In this document: piece after piece, positions 35,719 to 44,674 of the stretch
How positions within the stretch are numbered: the stretch's first letter is position 1
How the letters are laid out: each line of letters begins with the position of its first letter
Assembly: GCF_021729865.1 (NCBI RefSeq)
Contig: NZ_CP063400.1
Location: forward strand, 3,968,001-4,032,000
Length of the DNA: 64,000 bases
DNA from: Hydrogenophaga sp. SL48
Lineage (GTDB): Bacteria > Pseudomonadota > Gammaproteobacteria > Burkholderiales > Burkholderiaceae_C
Direction: 5' to 3'
Notes under the pieces: generated by a model
Databases searched by the model: none
Seen by the model: the letters and a program-made list of their open reading frames with translations, nothing else
What the model was told of the DNA's origin: nothing
Made by a program: the position numbers and the translations under genes

Positions 35719-37665
35719 ATGCAAACGACTTTCCCCCGGCTTTTGCTGGCTCACGCGAAGCAGCGTCCCGACGCGGCCGCGATGCGCGAAAAGGAATACG
35801 GTATCTGGCAAACCACGACCTGGGCCGCCATGGCGCAGCTGGTGGAAGCCATCGCCTGCGGCCTGCATCAGGCGGGCCTGCAGCGCGGTGAGCACATGGT
35901 GGTGATCGGCGCCAACCGCCCGCGCCTCTACGCCACCATGCTGGCCGCGCAGTCGCTGGGCGCGATTCCGGTGCCGCTGTACCAGGACGCCGTGGGCGCC
36001 GAATGCGTGTTCCCCATCAACAACGCCGAGGTGCGCTTCGCGGTGGTGGAAGACCAGGAGCAGGTCGACAAGATGCTCGAAATCCGCGACCGCTGCCCGC
36101 AGCTCTCGCACATCTACTACGACGACCCGCGCGGCCTGCGCCACTACGACCAGCCCGGCCTGGGCGCGCTGGAAGAACTCATCGGCGCCGGCCAGGCGTT
36201 TGCCAAGATCCACCCCCAGCTGTTCCAGCAGCAGGTGGACATGGCGCAGCCCGACGACGTGGCCGCGATGTTCTTCACCTCGGGCACCACCGGCAACCCC
36301 AAGGGCGTGGTGCACACGCACCACACGCTGATCAACCGCGCCGACGTGGGCGCGCGCTTCGACAAGCTGACCAGCGCCGACGAGGTGCTGGCCTACCTGC
36401 CGCCGGCCTGGATCGGCCAGAACATCTTTTCGTATGCACAGTGGCTGGTGGCCGGCTACGTGGTGAACTGCCCGGAGTCGGGCGCCACCGTCACCATCGA
36501 CCTGAAGGAAGTCGGCCCCACGTATTACTTCGCGCCGCCGCGCGTGTTCGAGGGCCTGCTCACCACGGTGATGATCCGCATGGAAGACGCGGGCACGATC
36601 AAACGCAAGATGTTCCACGCCTTCATGGACGTGGCACGTCGCGTCGGCCCGGCCAAGATGGACGGCAAGTCGGTCGGCTTTCTGGACGGCCTCAAGTACG
36701 CGCTGGGCAACCTCTTCGTGTACGGCCCGCTGCGCAACAGCCTGGGCCTGTCCCGCGTGCGCGTGGCCTACACCGCCGGCGAGGCCATCGGGCCCGACCT
36801 GTTCAGCTTCTACCGCTCCATCGGCATCAACCTCAAGCAGCTCTACGGCTCGACCGAAACCGCCGTGTTCGTCTGCCTGCAGCCCGACCACGAAGCGCGC
36901 GCCGACACGGTGGGCGTGCCTTGTGAGGGCGTGGAGATCAAGCTCAGCGAGACCGGCGAGATCCTGGTCAAGTCGCCCGGCCTGCTCAAGGGTTACTACA
37001 AGAACCCCGAGGCCACGGCCGAGGTGCTCACCGCCGACGGCTGGTACCACACCAGCGACGCCGGCTTCATCGACGCGTCGGGCCACCTGAAGATCATCGA
37101 CCGCGTGAAAGACGTGGGCCGCATCAAGGGCGGCAGCAACGACGGCGCCATGTTCGCGCCCAAGTACGTGGAGAACAAACTCAAGTTCTTCTCGCAGATC
37201 AAGGAGGTGGTGGCCTATGGTGACCAGCGCGAGAAGGTCTGCGTGATGGTCAACATCGACTTCGAGGCCGTGGGCAACTGGGCCGAGCGCCGCAACCTGC
37301 CCTACGCCGGCTACACCGACCTGGCGCAGAAGCCTGAGGTGTACGAGCTGATCCGTGAGTGCGTGGAGAAAGTCAACGCCGACCTGAGCCGAGACGAGCT
37401 GCTCGCCGGCAGCCAGATCAGCCGTTACCTGGTGCTGCACAAGGAGCTGGACGCCGACGACGGCGAGCTGACCCGCACCAACAAGGTCCGTCGCGGCTTC
37501 ATTGCCGACAAATACAGCGCCCTGGTCGACGCCCTCTACAGCGGCAAGACCGAGCAGTACATCGAAACCCAGGTGAAGTTCGAAGACGGCCGCACCGGCA
37601 GCGTGAGCGCCACGTTGCAGGTGCGCGATGCGAAAACCTTTGCTCCTGTGAAAGCTGCGGCATGA
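35719..37665 (+). CDS. AMP-dependent acyl-CoA synthetase (long-chain/aryl acid CoA ligase family)
   Basis: 648 residues. Adenylation motifs FTSGTTGNPKGVVHTH (P-loop), YGSTETAVF (A5) and GWYHTSDAGFIDASGHLKIIDR (A7/A8) are present, and the C-terminal subdomain is extended relative to typical aryl ligases. It forms acyl-AMP and then acyl-CoA from a carboxylic acid. Position directly before livG, with ATGA overlap, says it activates the acid imported by this ABC system. In related clusters that is an aromatic or branched organic acid. ATG at 35719 has AGGAG nine bases upstream; a TTG at 35713 is disfavoured by spacing. Confidence 0.9.
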   Translation: MQTTFPRLLLAHAKQRPDAAAMREKEYGIWQTTTWAAMAQLVEAIACGLHQAGLQRGEHMVVIGANRPRLYATMLAAQSLGAIPVPLYQDAVGAECVFPINNAEVRFAVVEDQEQVDKMLEIRDRCPQLSHIYYDDPRGLRHYDQPGLGALEELIGAGQAFAKIHPQLFQQQVDMAQPDDVAAMFFTSGTTGNPKGVVHTHHTLINRADVGARFDKLTSADEVLAYLPPAWIGQNIFSYAQWLVAGYVVNCPESGATVTIDLKEVGPTYYFAPPRVFEGLLTTVMIRMEDAGTIKRKMFHAFMDVARRVGPAKMDGKSVGFLDGLKYALGNLFVYGPLRNSLGLSRVRVAYTAGEAIGPDLFSFYRSIGINLKQLYGSTETAVFVCLQPDHEARADTVGVPCEGVEIKLSETGEILVKSPGLLKGYYKNPEATAEVLTADGWYHTSDAGFIDASGHLKIIDRVKDVGRIKGGSNDGAMFAPKYVENKLKFFSQIKEVVAYGDQREKVCVMVNIDFEAVGNWAERRNLPYAGYTDLAQKPEVYELIRECVEKVNADLSRDELLAGSQISRYLVLHKELDADDGELTRTNKVRRGFIADKYSALVDALYSGKTEQYIETQVKFEDGRTGSVSATLQVRDAKTFAPVKAAA

Positions 37666-38444
37666 CCAAAAAGATTGGCGACGTCATCCTGGACGTGCAA
37701 AACATCAGCCTGCGCTTCGGCGGCGTGAAGGCGCTGACCGACATTTCCTTCAACGTGAAGGAACACGAGGTGCGAGCCATCATCGGCCCCAACGGCGCGG
37801 GCAAGAGCTCCATGCTCAACTGCATCAACGGCGTGTACCAGCCGCAGGAGGGCAGCATCAGCTTCCGCGGCCAGACCTTCAAGCACATGAACAGCCGGCA
37901 GGTGGCCGAGATGGGCATCGCGCGCACCTTCCAGAACCTGGCGCTGTTCAAGGGCATGAGCGTGATCGACAACATCATGACCGGCCGCAACCTGCGCATC
38001 AAGAGCAACCTCTTCCTGCAGGCGCTGCGCCTCGGCCCGGCCCAGCGCGAAGAAGAGCAGCACCGCGAGTTCGTCGAACACATCATCGACTTCCTGGAAA
38101 TCCAGGCCTTCCGCAAGACGCCCGTGGGCCAGCTGCCCTACGGCCTGCAAAAGCGCGTGGACCTGGGGCGCGCCCTGGCGATGGAGCCGCAGGTGCTGCT
38201 GCTCGACGAGCCCATGGCCGGCATGAACCTGGAAGAGAAGCAGGACATGAGCCGCTTCATCCTGGACGTGAACGACGAGTTCGGCACCACCATCGTGCTG
38301 ATCGAACACGACATGGGCGTGGTGATGGACATCTCCGACCGCGTGGTGGTGCTCGACTACGGCAAGAAGATCGGCGACGGCACCCCGGAAGAAGTGCGCA
38401 ACAACGAAGAAGTCATCAGCGCGTACCTCGGCACATCTCATTGA
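37662..38444 (+). CDS. livG: Branched-chain amino acid-type ABC transporter ATP-binding protein LivG
   Basis: 260 residues. Walker A GPNGAGKSS, signature-like LPYGLQKRVDLGRAL, Walker B VLLLDEPMAGMN, and H-loop VLIEHDMGVVMDISDRVVVLDYG. The PYG form of the signature is normal for LivG/BraF. It energises the LivH-LivM pore together with LivF. Overlaps the synthetase stop by ATGA. Substrate is more likely an aromatic or organic acid than an amino acid, given the neighbours. Confidence 0.95.
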   Translation: MTKKIGDVILDVQNISLRFGGVKALTDISFNVKEHEVRAIIGPNGAGKSSMLNCINGVYQPQEGSISFRGQTFKHMNSRQVAEMGIARTFQNLALFKGMSVIDNIMTGRNLRIKSNLFLQALRLGPAQREEEQHREFVEHIIDFLEIQAFRKTPVGQLPYGLQKRVDLGRALAMEPQVLLLDEPMAGMNLEEKQDMSRFILDVNDEFGTTIVLIEHDMGVVMDISDRVVVLDYGKKIGDGTPEEVRNNEEVISAYLGTSH

Positions 38445-38493
38445 TGGGACAGACCATGTATCAGAACAACACACCAGTCCACCTGAAGGAGCG

Positions 38494-38590
38494 CCAACCC
38501 AGGGCGCCGCAGATCCGGCTTTGCCGGGCTGCCAGCGCCGCCCCCTTGAGGGGGGATGCGGCTACGCGCAGCGAGCAAGCAACGGGGGGG
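38494..38590. repeat. Dispersed repeat, copy 8, providing the livH ribosome binding site
   Basis: CAGATCCGGCTTTGCCGGGCTG, CCCCCTTGAGGGGG, GCGGCTACGCGCAGCGAGCAA and a terminal run of seven G. This orientation is reversed relative to the stop-codon rule: here the G-rich end continues into GGAGATAACTC-ATG, the ribosome binding site of livH. Confidence 0.8.
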
Positions 38591-38599
38591 AGATAACTC

Positions 38600-39529
38600 A
38601 TGGCTTTTTTTCTGGAAACTTTGCTGGGCGGCCTGATGGCCGGCATGCTGTATTCGCTGGTCGCGCTCGGCTTTGTGCTGATCTACAAGGCTTCGGGCGT
38701 CTTCAACTTCGCGCAGGGCGCGATGGTGCTGTTCGCGGCGCTGGCCATGGCCCGCTTCTCGCAATGGATCCCCGAGTGGCTGGGCTTGGACAACAAGTTC
38801 CTCGGCAACGTGCTCGCCTTTGCCGTCGCGGCGGCCTGCATGTTCGTGCTGGCCTGGCTGATCGAACGGCTGGTGCTGCGCCACCTGGTCAACCAGGAAG
38901 GCGTGACGCTGTTGATGGCGACGCTGGGCATCACCTACTTCCTCGACGGCCTGGGCCAGACCATCTTCGGTTCGGACATCTACCAGATCGACGTCGGCAT
39001 GCCCAAGGACCCGATCTTCCTGCTCGAAGGCGTTTTCGAAGGTGGCGTGCTGGTGAACCTGGAAGACGTGTACGCGGCCTGCGTCGCGGCCTTGCTGGTG
39101 GTGGTGTTGTCTCTGTTCTTCCAGAAGACCAGCACCGGCCGCGCGTTGCGCGCCGTGGCCGACGACCACCAGGCAGCGCAGTCCATCGGCATCCCGCTCA
39201 ACCGCATCTGGGTCATCGTCTGGTTCGTGGCCGGAATCACCGCGCTGGTGGCCGGGATCATCTGGGGCTCCAAGATGGGCGTGCAGTTCTCGCTCACCAC
39301 GGTGGCCCTGCGCGCCCTGCCCGTGATCATCCTGGGCGGCCTGACTTCGGTGCCCGGCGCCATCATCGGCGGCCTGATCATCGGCGTGGGCGAGAAGCTC
39401 TCCGAGGTCTACCTCGGCCCCATGGTCGGCGGCGGCATCGAGATCTGGTTCGCGTATGTGCTGGCGCTGGTGTTCCTGCTGTTCCGGCCGCAAGGACTGT
39501 TCGGCGAGAAGATCATCGACCGCGTGTGA
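38600..39529 (+). CDS. livH: Branched-chain amino acid-type ABC transporter permease LivH
   Basis: 309 residues, about eight TM helices. N-terminal LLGGLMAGMLYSLVALGFVLIYKASGVFNFAQG and C-terminal ILGGLTSVPGAIIGGLIIGVGEKL are signatures of the LivH permease. Forms the inner-membrane channel with LivM. A 155 bp gap containing a repeat separates it from livG. The GGAG at the end of the repeat is seven bases from its ATG. Confidence 0.95.
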   Translation: MAFFLETLLGGLMAGMLYSLVALGFVLIYKASGVFNFAQGAMVLFAALAMARFSQWIPEWLGLDNKFLGNVLAFAVAAACMFVLAWLIERLVLRHLVNQEGVTLLMATLGITYFLDGLGQTIFGSDIYQIDVGMPKDPIFLLEGVFEGGVLVNLEDVYAACVAALLVVVLSLFFQKTSTGRALRAVADDHQAAQSIGIPLNRIWVIVWFVAGITALVAGIIWGSKMGVQFSLTTVALRALPVIILGGLTSVPGAIIGGLIIGVGEKLSEVYLGPMVGGGIEIWFAYVLALVFLLFRPQGLFGEKIIDRV

Positions 39530-39562
39530 CCGCACAACGAAAACAAAGAAAGGGCTCGCACC

Positions 39563-40639
39563 ATGTTCTATCGTGAAAACGGTCAATTCAAGACCTCCTA
39601 CCGCACCGACCAGCAGATCTTCCCGATCGCGCAGGACCGCTGGGCCATCCTCGCACTGATCGCGTTCGCCTTCATCGGCGTGCCGTTCCTGGTGGACGAG
39701 TACATGTTCCGCGCCATCCTGATTCCGTTCCTGATCCTGGCGCTGGCCGCGCTGGGCGTGAACATCCTGGTGGGCTACTGCGGCCAGATCTCGCTGGGTT
39801 CGGGCGCCTTCATGGCCGTGGGCGCCTACATGGCCTACAACACCTACATCCGCATCGAAGGCATGCCGCTGGTCATCGCCCTGCTCTCGGGCGGCTTCTT
39901 TGCCACGCTGGTGGGCATGTTCTTCGGCATCCCCAGCCTGCGCGTCAAGGGCCTGTACCTCGCGGTGGCCACGCTGGCAGCGCAGTTCTTCTGCGACTGG
40001 GCCTTCCTGCGCATCGGCTGGTTCACCAACAACAACGCCTCGGGCTCGGTGTCGGTGTCCAACATGCAGATGTTCGGCATGCCGATCGAGACGCCGGTGC
40101 AGAAGTACCTGTTCTGCCTGAGCTTCCTGGTGGTGTTCGGCCTGCTGGCCAAGAACCTGGTGCGCTCGGCCATCGGCCGCGAGTGGATGGCGATCCGCGA
40201 CATGGACGTGGCGGCCGCCGTGATCGGCATCCGCCCGATGTACGCCAAGCTCAGCGCGTTCGCGGTCAGCTCCTTCATCGTCGGCGTGGCGGGCGCGTTG
40301 TGGGCCTTCGTGCACCTCGGTTCGTGGGAGCCGGCCGCCTTCTCGATCGACCGCTCGTTCCAGCTGCTGTTCATGGTGATCATCGGCGGCATGGGTTCGA
40401 TCATGGGCAGCTTCTTCGGCGCGGCCTTCATCGTGGTGCTGCCCATCTTCCTGAACCAGTTCCTGCCCGCGCTGGGTTCGCTGTTGGGCGTGGAGATTTC
40501 CACGGCGACCGTGTCGCACACCGAGTTCATGGTGTTCGGCGCGCTGATCGTGTGGTTCCTGATCGTGGAACCCCATGGCCTCGCCAAGCTCTGGAGCATT
40601 GCGAAGCAGAAGCTTCGCCTGTGGCCCTTCCCGCATTGA
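39563..40639 (+). CDS. livM: Branched-chain amino acid-type ABC transporter permease LivM
   Basis: 358 residues, nine to ten TM helices. Contains LGVNILVGYCGQISLGSGAFMAVGAY and GGMGSIMGSFFGAAFIVVLP, typical of LivM permeases. Follows livH by 33 bp; AAAGAAAGG precedes the ATG. The C-terminus ends EPHGLAKLWSIAKQKLRLWPFPH. Confidence 0.95.
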   Translation: MFYRENGQFKTSYRTDQQIFPIAQDRWAILALIAFAFIGVPFLVDEYMFRAILIPFLILALAALGVNILVGYCGQISLGSGAFMAVGAYMAYNTYIRIEGMPLVIALLSGGFFATLVGMFFGIPSLRVKGLYLAVATLAAQFFCDWAFLRIGWFTNNNASGSVSVSNMQMFGMPIETPVQKYLFCLSFLVVFGLLAKNLVRSAIGREWMAIRDMDVAAAVIGIRPMYAKLSAFAVSSFIVGVAGALWAFVHLGSWEPAAFSIDRSFQLLFMVIIGGMGSIMGSFFGAAFIVVLPIFLNQFLPALGSLLGVEISTATVSHTEFMVFGALIVWFLIVEPHGLAKLWSIAKQKLRLWPFPH

Positions 40640-40646
40640 GATGGCT

Positions 40647-40730
40647 ACCCCCTGCGCCGCTTCGCGTCTTCCCCCTGGAAGGGGGACGCTCCCTGTGGCC
40701 CGGCGAAGCCGGTTCCACGGGAGCCCTGGC
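40647..40730. repeat. Dispersed 3'-end repeat, copy 9
   Basis: ACCCCCTGCGCCGCTTCGCG, CCCCCTGGAAGGGGG and CCCGGCGAAGCCGG, beginning seven bases after the livM stop. Confidence 0.8.
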
Positions 40731-40811
40731 AGGTGCACGTGCCCCGGTTACAGATGTGATTTTGAGTGATGGTTTTCTGTGTGTTTGTTTGAACGTTCCT
40801 TTAGGAGACAA

Positions 40812-42146
40812 ATGATGAAGATGCGCAATCTGGTTCTTTCTGTGTCCATGGCCTGTGGTGCCCTTTCCGGCGCTCTGGTCCCGACGGCTGCCATGGCCCA
40901 GGCCAAGGAGCAGTTCTTCCCGGTGCTGGTGTACCGCACCGGAGCCTACGCGCCCAACGGCGTGCCGTTCGCCAATGGCTATGTGGACTACCTCAAGCTG
41001 GTGAATGCGCGCGGCGGCATCAACGGCGTCAAGATCTCCTTTGAAGAGTGCGAGACCGGCTACGCCACCGACCGTGGCGTGGAGTGCTACGAACGCCTGA
41101 AGGGCAAGGGCGCCACGGTGTTCCAGCCGCTGTCGACCGGCATCACCTTCGCGCTGACCGAGAAGGCCCCCAATGACAAGATTCCATTGATCACCGCCGG
41201 CTATGGCCGCAGCGAGTCGTCGGACGGCGGCGTGTTCAAGTGGAACTTCCCCATCGCCGGCACCTACTGGGTCGCAGCCGATGCGCTGGTCCAGCAGATC
41301 GCCAAGAAAGAAGGCGGCATGGACAAGCTCAAGGGCAAGAAGATCGCGCTGGTTTACCACGACAGCCCGTTTGGCAAAGAGCCGATCCCGCTGCTGCAGG
41401 AGCGTGCTGCCCAGCTCGGCTTCCAGCTCAGCCTGCTGCCCGTGACCGCCCCTGGCGTCGAGCAGAAAGCCACCTGGCTGCAGGTGCGCCAGCAGCGCCC
41501 TGACCACGTGATGCTGTGGGGCTGGGGCGTGATGAACTCCACCGCCCTGAAGGAAGCACAGGCGACCGGCTACCCGCGTGAAAAGATGTGGGGCGTGTGG
41601 TGGGCCGGTGCCGAGCCGGACGTGAAGGACGTGGGCGCGGGCGCCAAGGGCTACAACGCCGTGACCATGCAACACGGCACCGAGAAGGGTGCGGACGTGG
41701 TCAAGGAAGTGCTGGCGAAGCTGCACGACAAAGGCCAGGGCACCGGACCGAAGGAAGAGGTCGGCGACGTGCTGTACATGCGCGGCCTGATGAGCGCCAT
41801 GTTCGGCGTGGAAGGCGTGCGCGCTGCCCAGGAACGCTTTGGCAAGGGCAAGGTCGTGACGGGTGAGCAGGCCCGCTGGGGCTATGAAAACCTGAACCTG
41901 ACGCAGCCCAAGCTGGACGCGCTGGGCTTCAAGGGCGTGATGCGCCCGATCTCCACCAGCTGCCAGGACCACATGGGCGCCAACTGGGCCCGCGTGCACA
42001 CCTGGGACGGTGCCAAGTGGCAGTTCTCCAGCGAATGGCTCCAGGCCGACGAGCAGGTGCTCAAGCCCATGGTCAAGGCCGCCGCCGACAAGTACGCGGC
42101 CGAGAAGAAGCTGACCCGACGCGCGCCGGCCGACTGCCAGAGCTGA
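40812..42146 (+). CDS. ABC transporter substrate-binding protein (LivJ/Peripla_BP_6 type)
   Basis: 444 residues. Signal peptide (about 1-30, cleavage after PTAAMA) and a periplasmic type I binding fold: EQFFPVLVYRTGAYAPNGVPFANGY, LVNARGGINGVKISFEECETGY, and KKIALVYHDSPFGKE. This delivers substrate to LivHM. The cysteine pair in CETGYATDRGVEC could form a disulfide. Two adjacent ATGs (40812, 40815) follow AGGAG; the second has the better seven-base spacing. Relatives sit in gene clusters for aromatic or organic acids, so an aromatic acid is the likely ligand. Confidence 0.92.
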   Translation: MMKMRNLVLSVSMACGALSGALVPTAAMAQAKEQFFPVLVYRTGAYAPNGVPFANGYVDYLKLVNARGGINGVKISFEECETGYATDRGVECYERLKGKGATVFQPLSTGITFALTEKAPNDKIPLITAGYGRSESSDGGVFKWNFPIAGTYWVAADALVQQIAKKEGGMDKLKGKKIALVYHDSPFGKEPIPLLQERAAQLGFQLSLLPVTAPGVEQKATWLQVRQQRPDHVMLWGWGVMNSTALKEAQATGYPREKMWGVWWAGAEPDVKDVGAGAKGYNAVTMQHGTEKGADVVKEVLAKLHDKGQGTGPKEEVGDVLYMRGLMSAMFGVEGVRAAQERFGKGKVVTGEQARWGYENLNLTQPKLDALGFKGVMRPISTSCQDHMGANWARVHTWDGAKWQFSSEWLQADEQVLKPMVKAAADKYAAEKKLTRRAPADCQS

Positions 42147-42152
42147 TCGGAA

Positions 42153-42230
42153 TCACCCCCGCCGCGCTTTGCGCGACCCCCTCAAGGGGGCGACACCAGC
42201 GGCCCGGCAAAGCCGGTTCCGCGGTGTCCC
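42153..42230. repeat. Dispersed 3'-end repeat, copy 10
   Basis: CACCCCCGCCGCGCTTTGCGCG, CCCCCTCAAGGGGG and CCCGGCAAAGCCGG, beginning seven bases after the binding-protein stop. Confidence 0.85.
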
Positions 42231-42350
42231 TTGATGGGGTCACTTCGTCTGCGGCGGGACGTGCTGAAGATTGATCCGGGCTGACCTGCTCAGCCCCCAT
42301 CCGAAAGGTCGGTTCGCCACACCTTTCGAATGGCTCCCAAGGAACACACC

Positions 42351-43160
42351 ATGACGACTCCCAACATCGTTCTCAACGTCAACGGCATCGAGGTCATCTA
42401 CAACCACGTGATCCTCGTGTTGAAGGGCGTTTCGCTCAACGTGCCCGAGGGCAAGATCGCGGCGCTGCTGGGCGGCAATGGCGCGGGCAAGACGACCACG
42501 CTGCGCGCCATCTCCAACCTGCTCAAGGCCGAGCGCGGCGAGGTCACCAAGGGCAGCGTGGAGCTGCGCGGCGAGCGCATTGAAAACCTCACGCCCGCCG
42601 ATCTGGTGAACCGCGGGGTGGTGCAGGTGATGGAAGGGCGCCACTGCTTCGCCCACCTGACCATCGAAGAGAACCTGATGACCGGTTCTTACACGCGCAC
42701 CGACAAGGCCGAGATCGCGCGCAACCTGGAGAAGGTCTACAACTACTTCCCGCGCCTGAAGACGCGCCGCACCTCGCAGGCGGCCTACACCTCGGGCGGC
42801 GAGCAGCAGATGTGCGCCATCGGCCGCGCGCTCATGGCCAACCCCAGCGTGGTGCTGCTCGACGAACCCTCGATGGGCCTGGCGCCACAGATCGTGGAAG
42901 AGGTGTTCGAGATCGTGAAAGACCTCAACACCAAGGAAAAGGTCACCTTCCTGCTGGCCGAGCAGAACACCAACATGGCGCTGAAGTACGCCGACTACGG
43001 CTACATCATGGAAAGCGGCCGCATCGTGATGGACGGCGCTGCCGCCGACCTGCGCAACAACGAAGACGTGAAAGAGTTCTACCTCGGCATGGGCGGCGGC
43101 GAGCGCAAGTCGTTCAAGGACGTGAAAAGTTACAAGCGCAGGAAGCGTTGGCTCGCGTAG
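42351..43160 (+). CDS. livF: Branched-chain amino acid-type ABC transporter ATP-binding protein LivF
   Basis: 269 residues. Walker A GGNGAGKTTT, signature TSGGEQQMCAIGRAL, Walker B VVLLDEPSMGLAP, and H-loop region LLAEQNTNMALKYADYGYIMESG with Gln replacing His, as usual in LivF. Start 42351 has AGGA about eight bases upstream. The C-terminus is longer and more basic than usual (KSYKRRKRWLA), and the final codons and stop lie in a perfect hairpin. Confidence 0.95.
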   Translation: MTTPNIVLNVNGIEVIYNHVILVLKGVSLNVPEGKIAALLGGNGAGKTTTLRAISNLLKAERGEVTKGSVELRGERIENLTPADLVNRGVVQVMEGRHCFAHLTIEENLMTGSYTRTDKAEIARNLEKVYNYFPRLKTRRTSQAAYTSGGEQQMCAIGRALMANPSVVLLDEPSMGLAPQIVEEVFEIVKDLNTKEKVTFLLAEQNTNMALKYADYGYIMESGRIVMDGAAADLRNNEDVKEFYLGMGGGERKSFKDVKSYKRRKRWLA

Positions 43161-43169
43161 CGAGCCAAC
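43147..43169 (+). terminator. Hairpin enclosing the livF stop codon
   Basis: GTTGGCTCGC-GTA-GCGAGCCAAC, a perfect 10-bp stem. The TAG stop occupies the loop and the first base of the 3' arm. No U-tract follows; it could slow ribosomes, protect the mRNA end or terminate transcription. Confidence 0.5.
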
Positions 43170-43181
43170 AGCTTCTGCTGG

Positions 43182-43263
43182 CCCACCCCTGCGCCGCCTT
43201 CGGCGTCACCCCCTCAAGGGGGCAACGCGAGTGGCCCGGCAAAGCCGGTTCCACCGCGTTCTT
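43182..43263. repeat. Dispersed 3'-end repeat, copy 11
   Basis: CACCCCTGCGCCGCCTTCGGCG, CCCCCTCAAGGGGG and CCCGGCAAAGCCGG, 22 bases after the livF stop. Nearly identical in its second half to copy 5 (GGTTCCACCGCGTTCT). Confidence 0.85.
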
Positions 43264-43302
43264 GGTTCAAGACACCTCCCTCCACCTTTTGTCGCTGCTG
43301 CC

Positions 43303-44550
43303 ATGACCGACTTCTTTGACCGCCTGGAAACCCGTTCACCCGCTGATCGTGAAGCCGCTCAGATGGCCGCGCTGCCGGGTCAGCTGGCGCACGCCAAGCA
43401 GAACAGCGCGGCGTTCGCCGACATCCTGCGGGACATCGACGTCTCGGGCATCCAGAGCCGCGCCGCGCTGACCCGCATCCCGGTCACGCGCAAGAGCGAG
43501 CTGCTGGAGCGCCAGAAGGCCAAGCGGCAGCACGATGCGTTCGGTGGTTTTTCCGCCCTGCTGCGCGGGCCGGCGATGTCGCGCATCTTCGCGTCGCCGG
43601 GCCCGATCTACGAACCTGAAGGCGCGAGCAAGGACTACTGGCGCGCCGGCCGCGCCCTGTTCGCCGCCGGCTTCCGCTCCGGCGAGCTGGTGCACAACAG
43701 CTTCAGTTACCACATGACACCGGGTGCGTTCATCCTGGAGTCGGGCGCGCACGCCGTGGGTTGCACCGTGTTCCCGGCCGGCACCGGCCAGACCGAGCAG
43801 CAGCTCGAAGCCATGGTGGACCTCAAGCCCAACGGCTACACCGGCACGCCGAGCTTCCTGCGCATCCTGCTGGAGAAGGCCCGCGACACCGGTTCGGACG
43901 TGCGCAGCCTGAGCAAGGCCTCGGTCGGTGGCGAGGCCTGCCCCCCCAGCCTCACGGCCTGGTTCAAGGAACAGGGCGTGGACGTGTACCAGACCTACGC
44001 CACCGCCGACCTCGGTCTGGTGGCCTACGAGACCGCGGCGCGCGAGGGACTGGTGCTGGAAGAGGGCGTGATTGTCGAGATCGTGCGTCCCGGCACGGGC
44101 GACCCGGTGGCGGAGGGCGAGGTGGGCGAACTGGTCGTGACCAGCCTCAACCCGGCCTACCCGCTGATCCGCTTCGGCACCGGTGACCTCTCGGCCGTGT
44201 TGCCTGGCACCTGCCCCACGGGCCGCACCGCGCCACGCATCAAGGGCTGGATGGGCCGCGCCGACCAGACCACCAAGATCAAGGGCATGTTCGTGCACGC
44301 GGCCCAGGTGGCCGACATCGCCAAGCGCTTTCCGCAAGTGCACAAGGCCCGTCTGGTGGTCAGCGGCGAAATGGCGAACGACCAGATGTGCCTGCAGGTG
44401 GAAGCCAGTGATGTGGGCGAAGGACTCCGCGAACAGATCGAGGCCGCCATGCGGGAGGTCACCAAACTGCGTGGGCAGGTGCAGGTGGTGCGCCCGGGCA
44501 GCCTGCCCAACGACGGCAAGGTGATCGAGGACGCCCGCAGCTACCGTTGA
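43303..44550 (+). CDS. PaaK-like (phenylacetate-CoA ligase family) ANL-superfamily protein
   Basis: 415 residues resembling PaaK: YATADLGLVAYET, VTSLNPAYPLIRFGTGDLSAV, RIKGWMGRADQTTKIKGMFVHAAQV and the ACT-like C-terminal end. The Thr/Ser/Gly-rich ATP phosphate-binding loop (SSGTTGKPT in true PaaK) is replaced by ASPGPIYEPEGAS, so adenylation activity is doubtful. Start 43303; the open frame upstream runs through a repeat and was discarded. It sits just downstream of livF, a frequent arrangement in this type of uptake cluster. It may be a divergent CoA ligase or a binding/regulatory protein. Confidence 0.82.
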   Translation: MTDFFDRLETRSPADREAAQMAALPGQLAHAKQNSAAFADILRDIDVSGIQSRAALTRIPVTRKSELLERQKAKRQHDAFGGFSALLRGPAMSRIFASPGPIYEPEGASKDYWRAGRALFAAGFRSGELVHNSFSYHMTPGAFILESGAHAVGCTVFPAGTGQTEQQLEAMVDLKPNGYTGTPSFLRILLEKARDTGSDVRSLSKASVGGEACPPSLTAWFKEQGVDVYQTYATADLGLVAYETAAREGLVLEEGVIVEIVRPGTGDPVAEGEVGELVVTSLNPAYPLIRFGTGDLSAVLPGTCPTGRTAPRIKGWMGRADQTTKIKGMFVHAAQVADIAKRFPQVHKARLVVSGEMANDQMCLQVEASDVGEGLREQIEAAMREVTKLRGQVQVVRPGSLPNDGKVIEDARSYR

Positions 44551-44674
44551 TCTGGCGCAAACACCTGTCACGAAAGGGTTTTCCCCTGTGGCCGGCTACG
44601 TAATTACCGCGATTCCAGGCCCGGGTTTGAGGGCTACCATGCAGCGTCGAACATCCCATCCTAGGAGCAACTGC

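Noticed and set aside
35569..37440. Long minus-strand open frame opposite the acyl-CoA synthetase
   Set aside because: Mirror of a clearly real adenylating enzyme with all motifs on the plus strand. Low-complexity His/Val/Gln-rich product.
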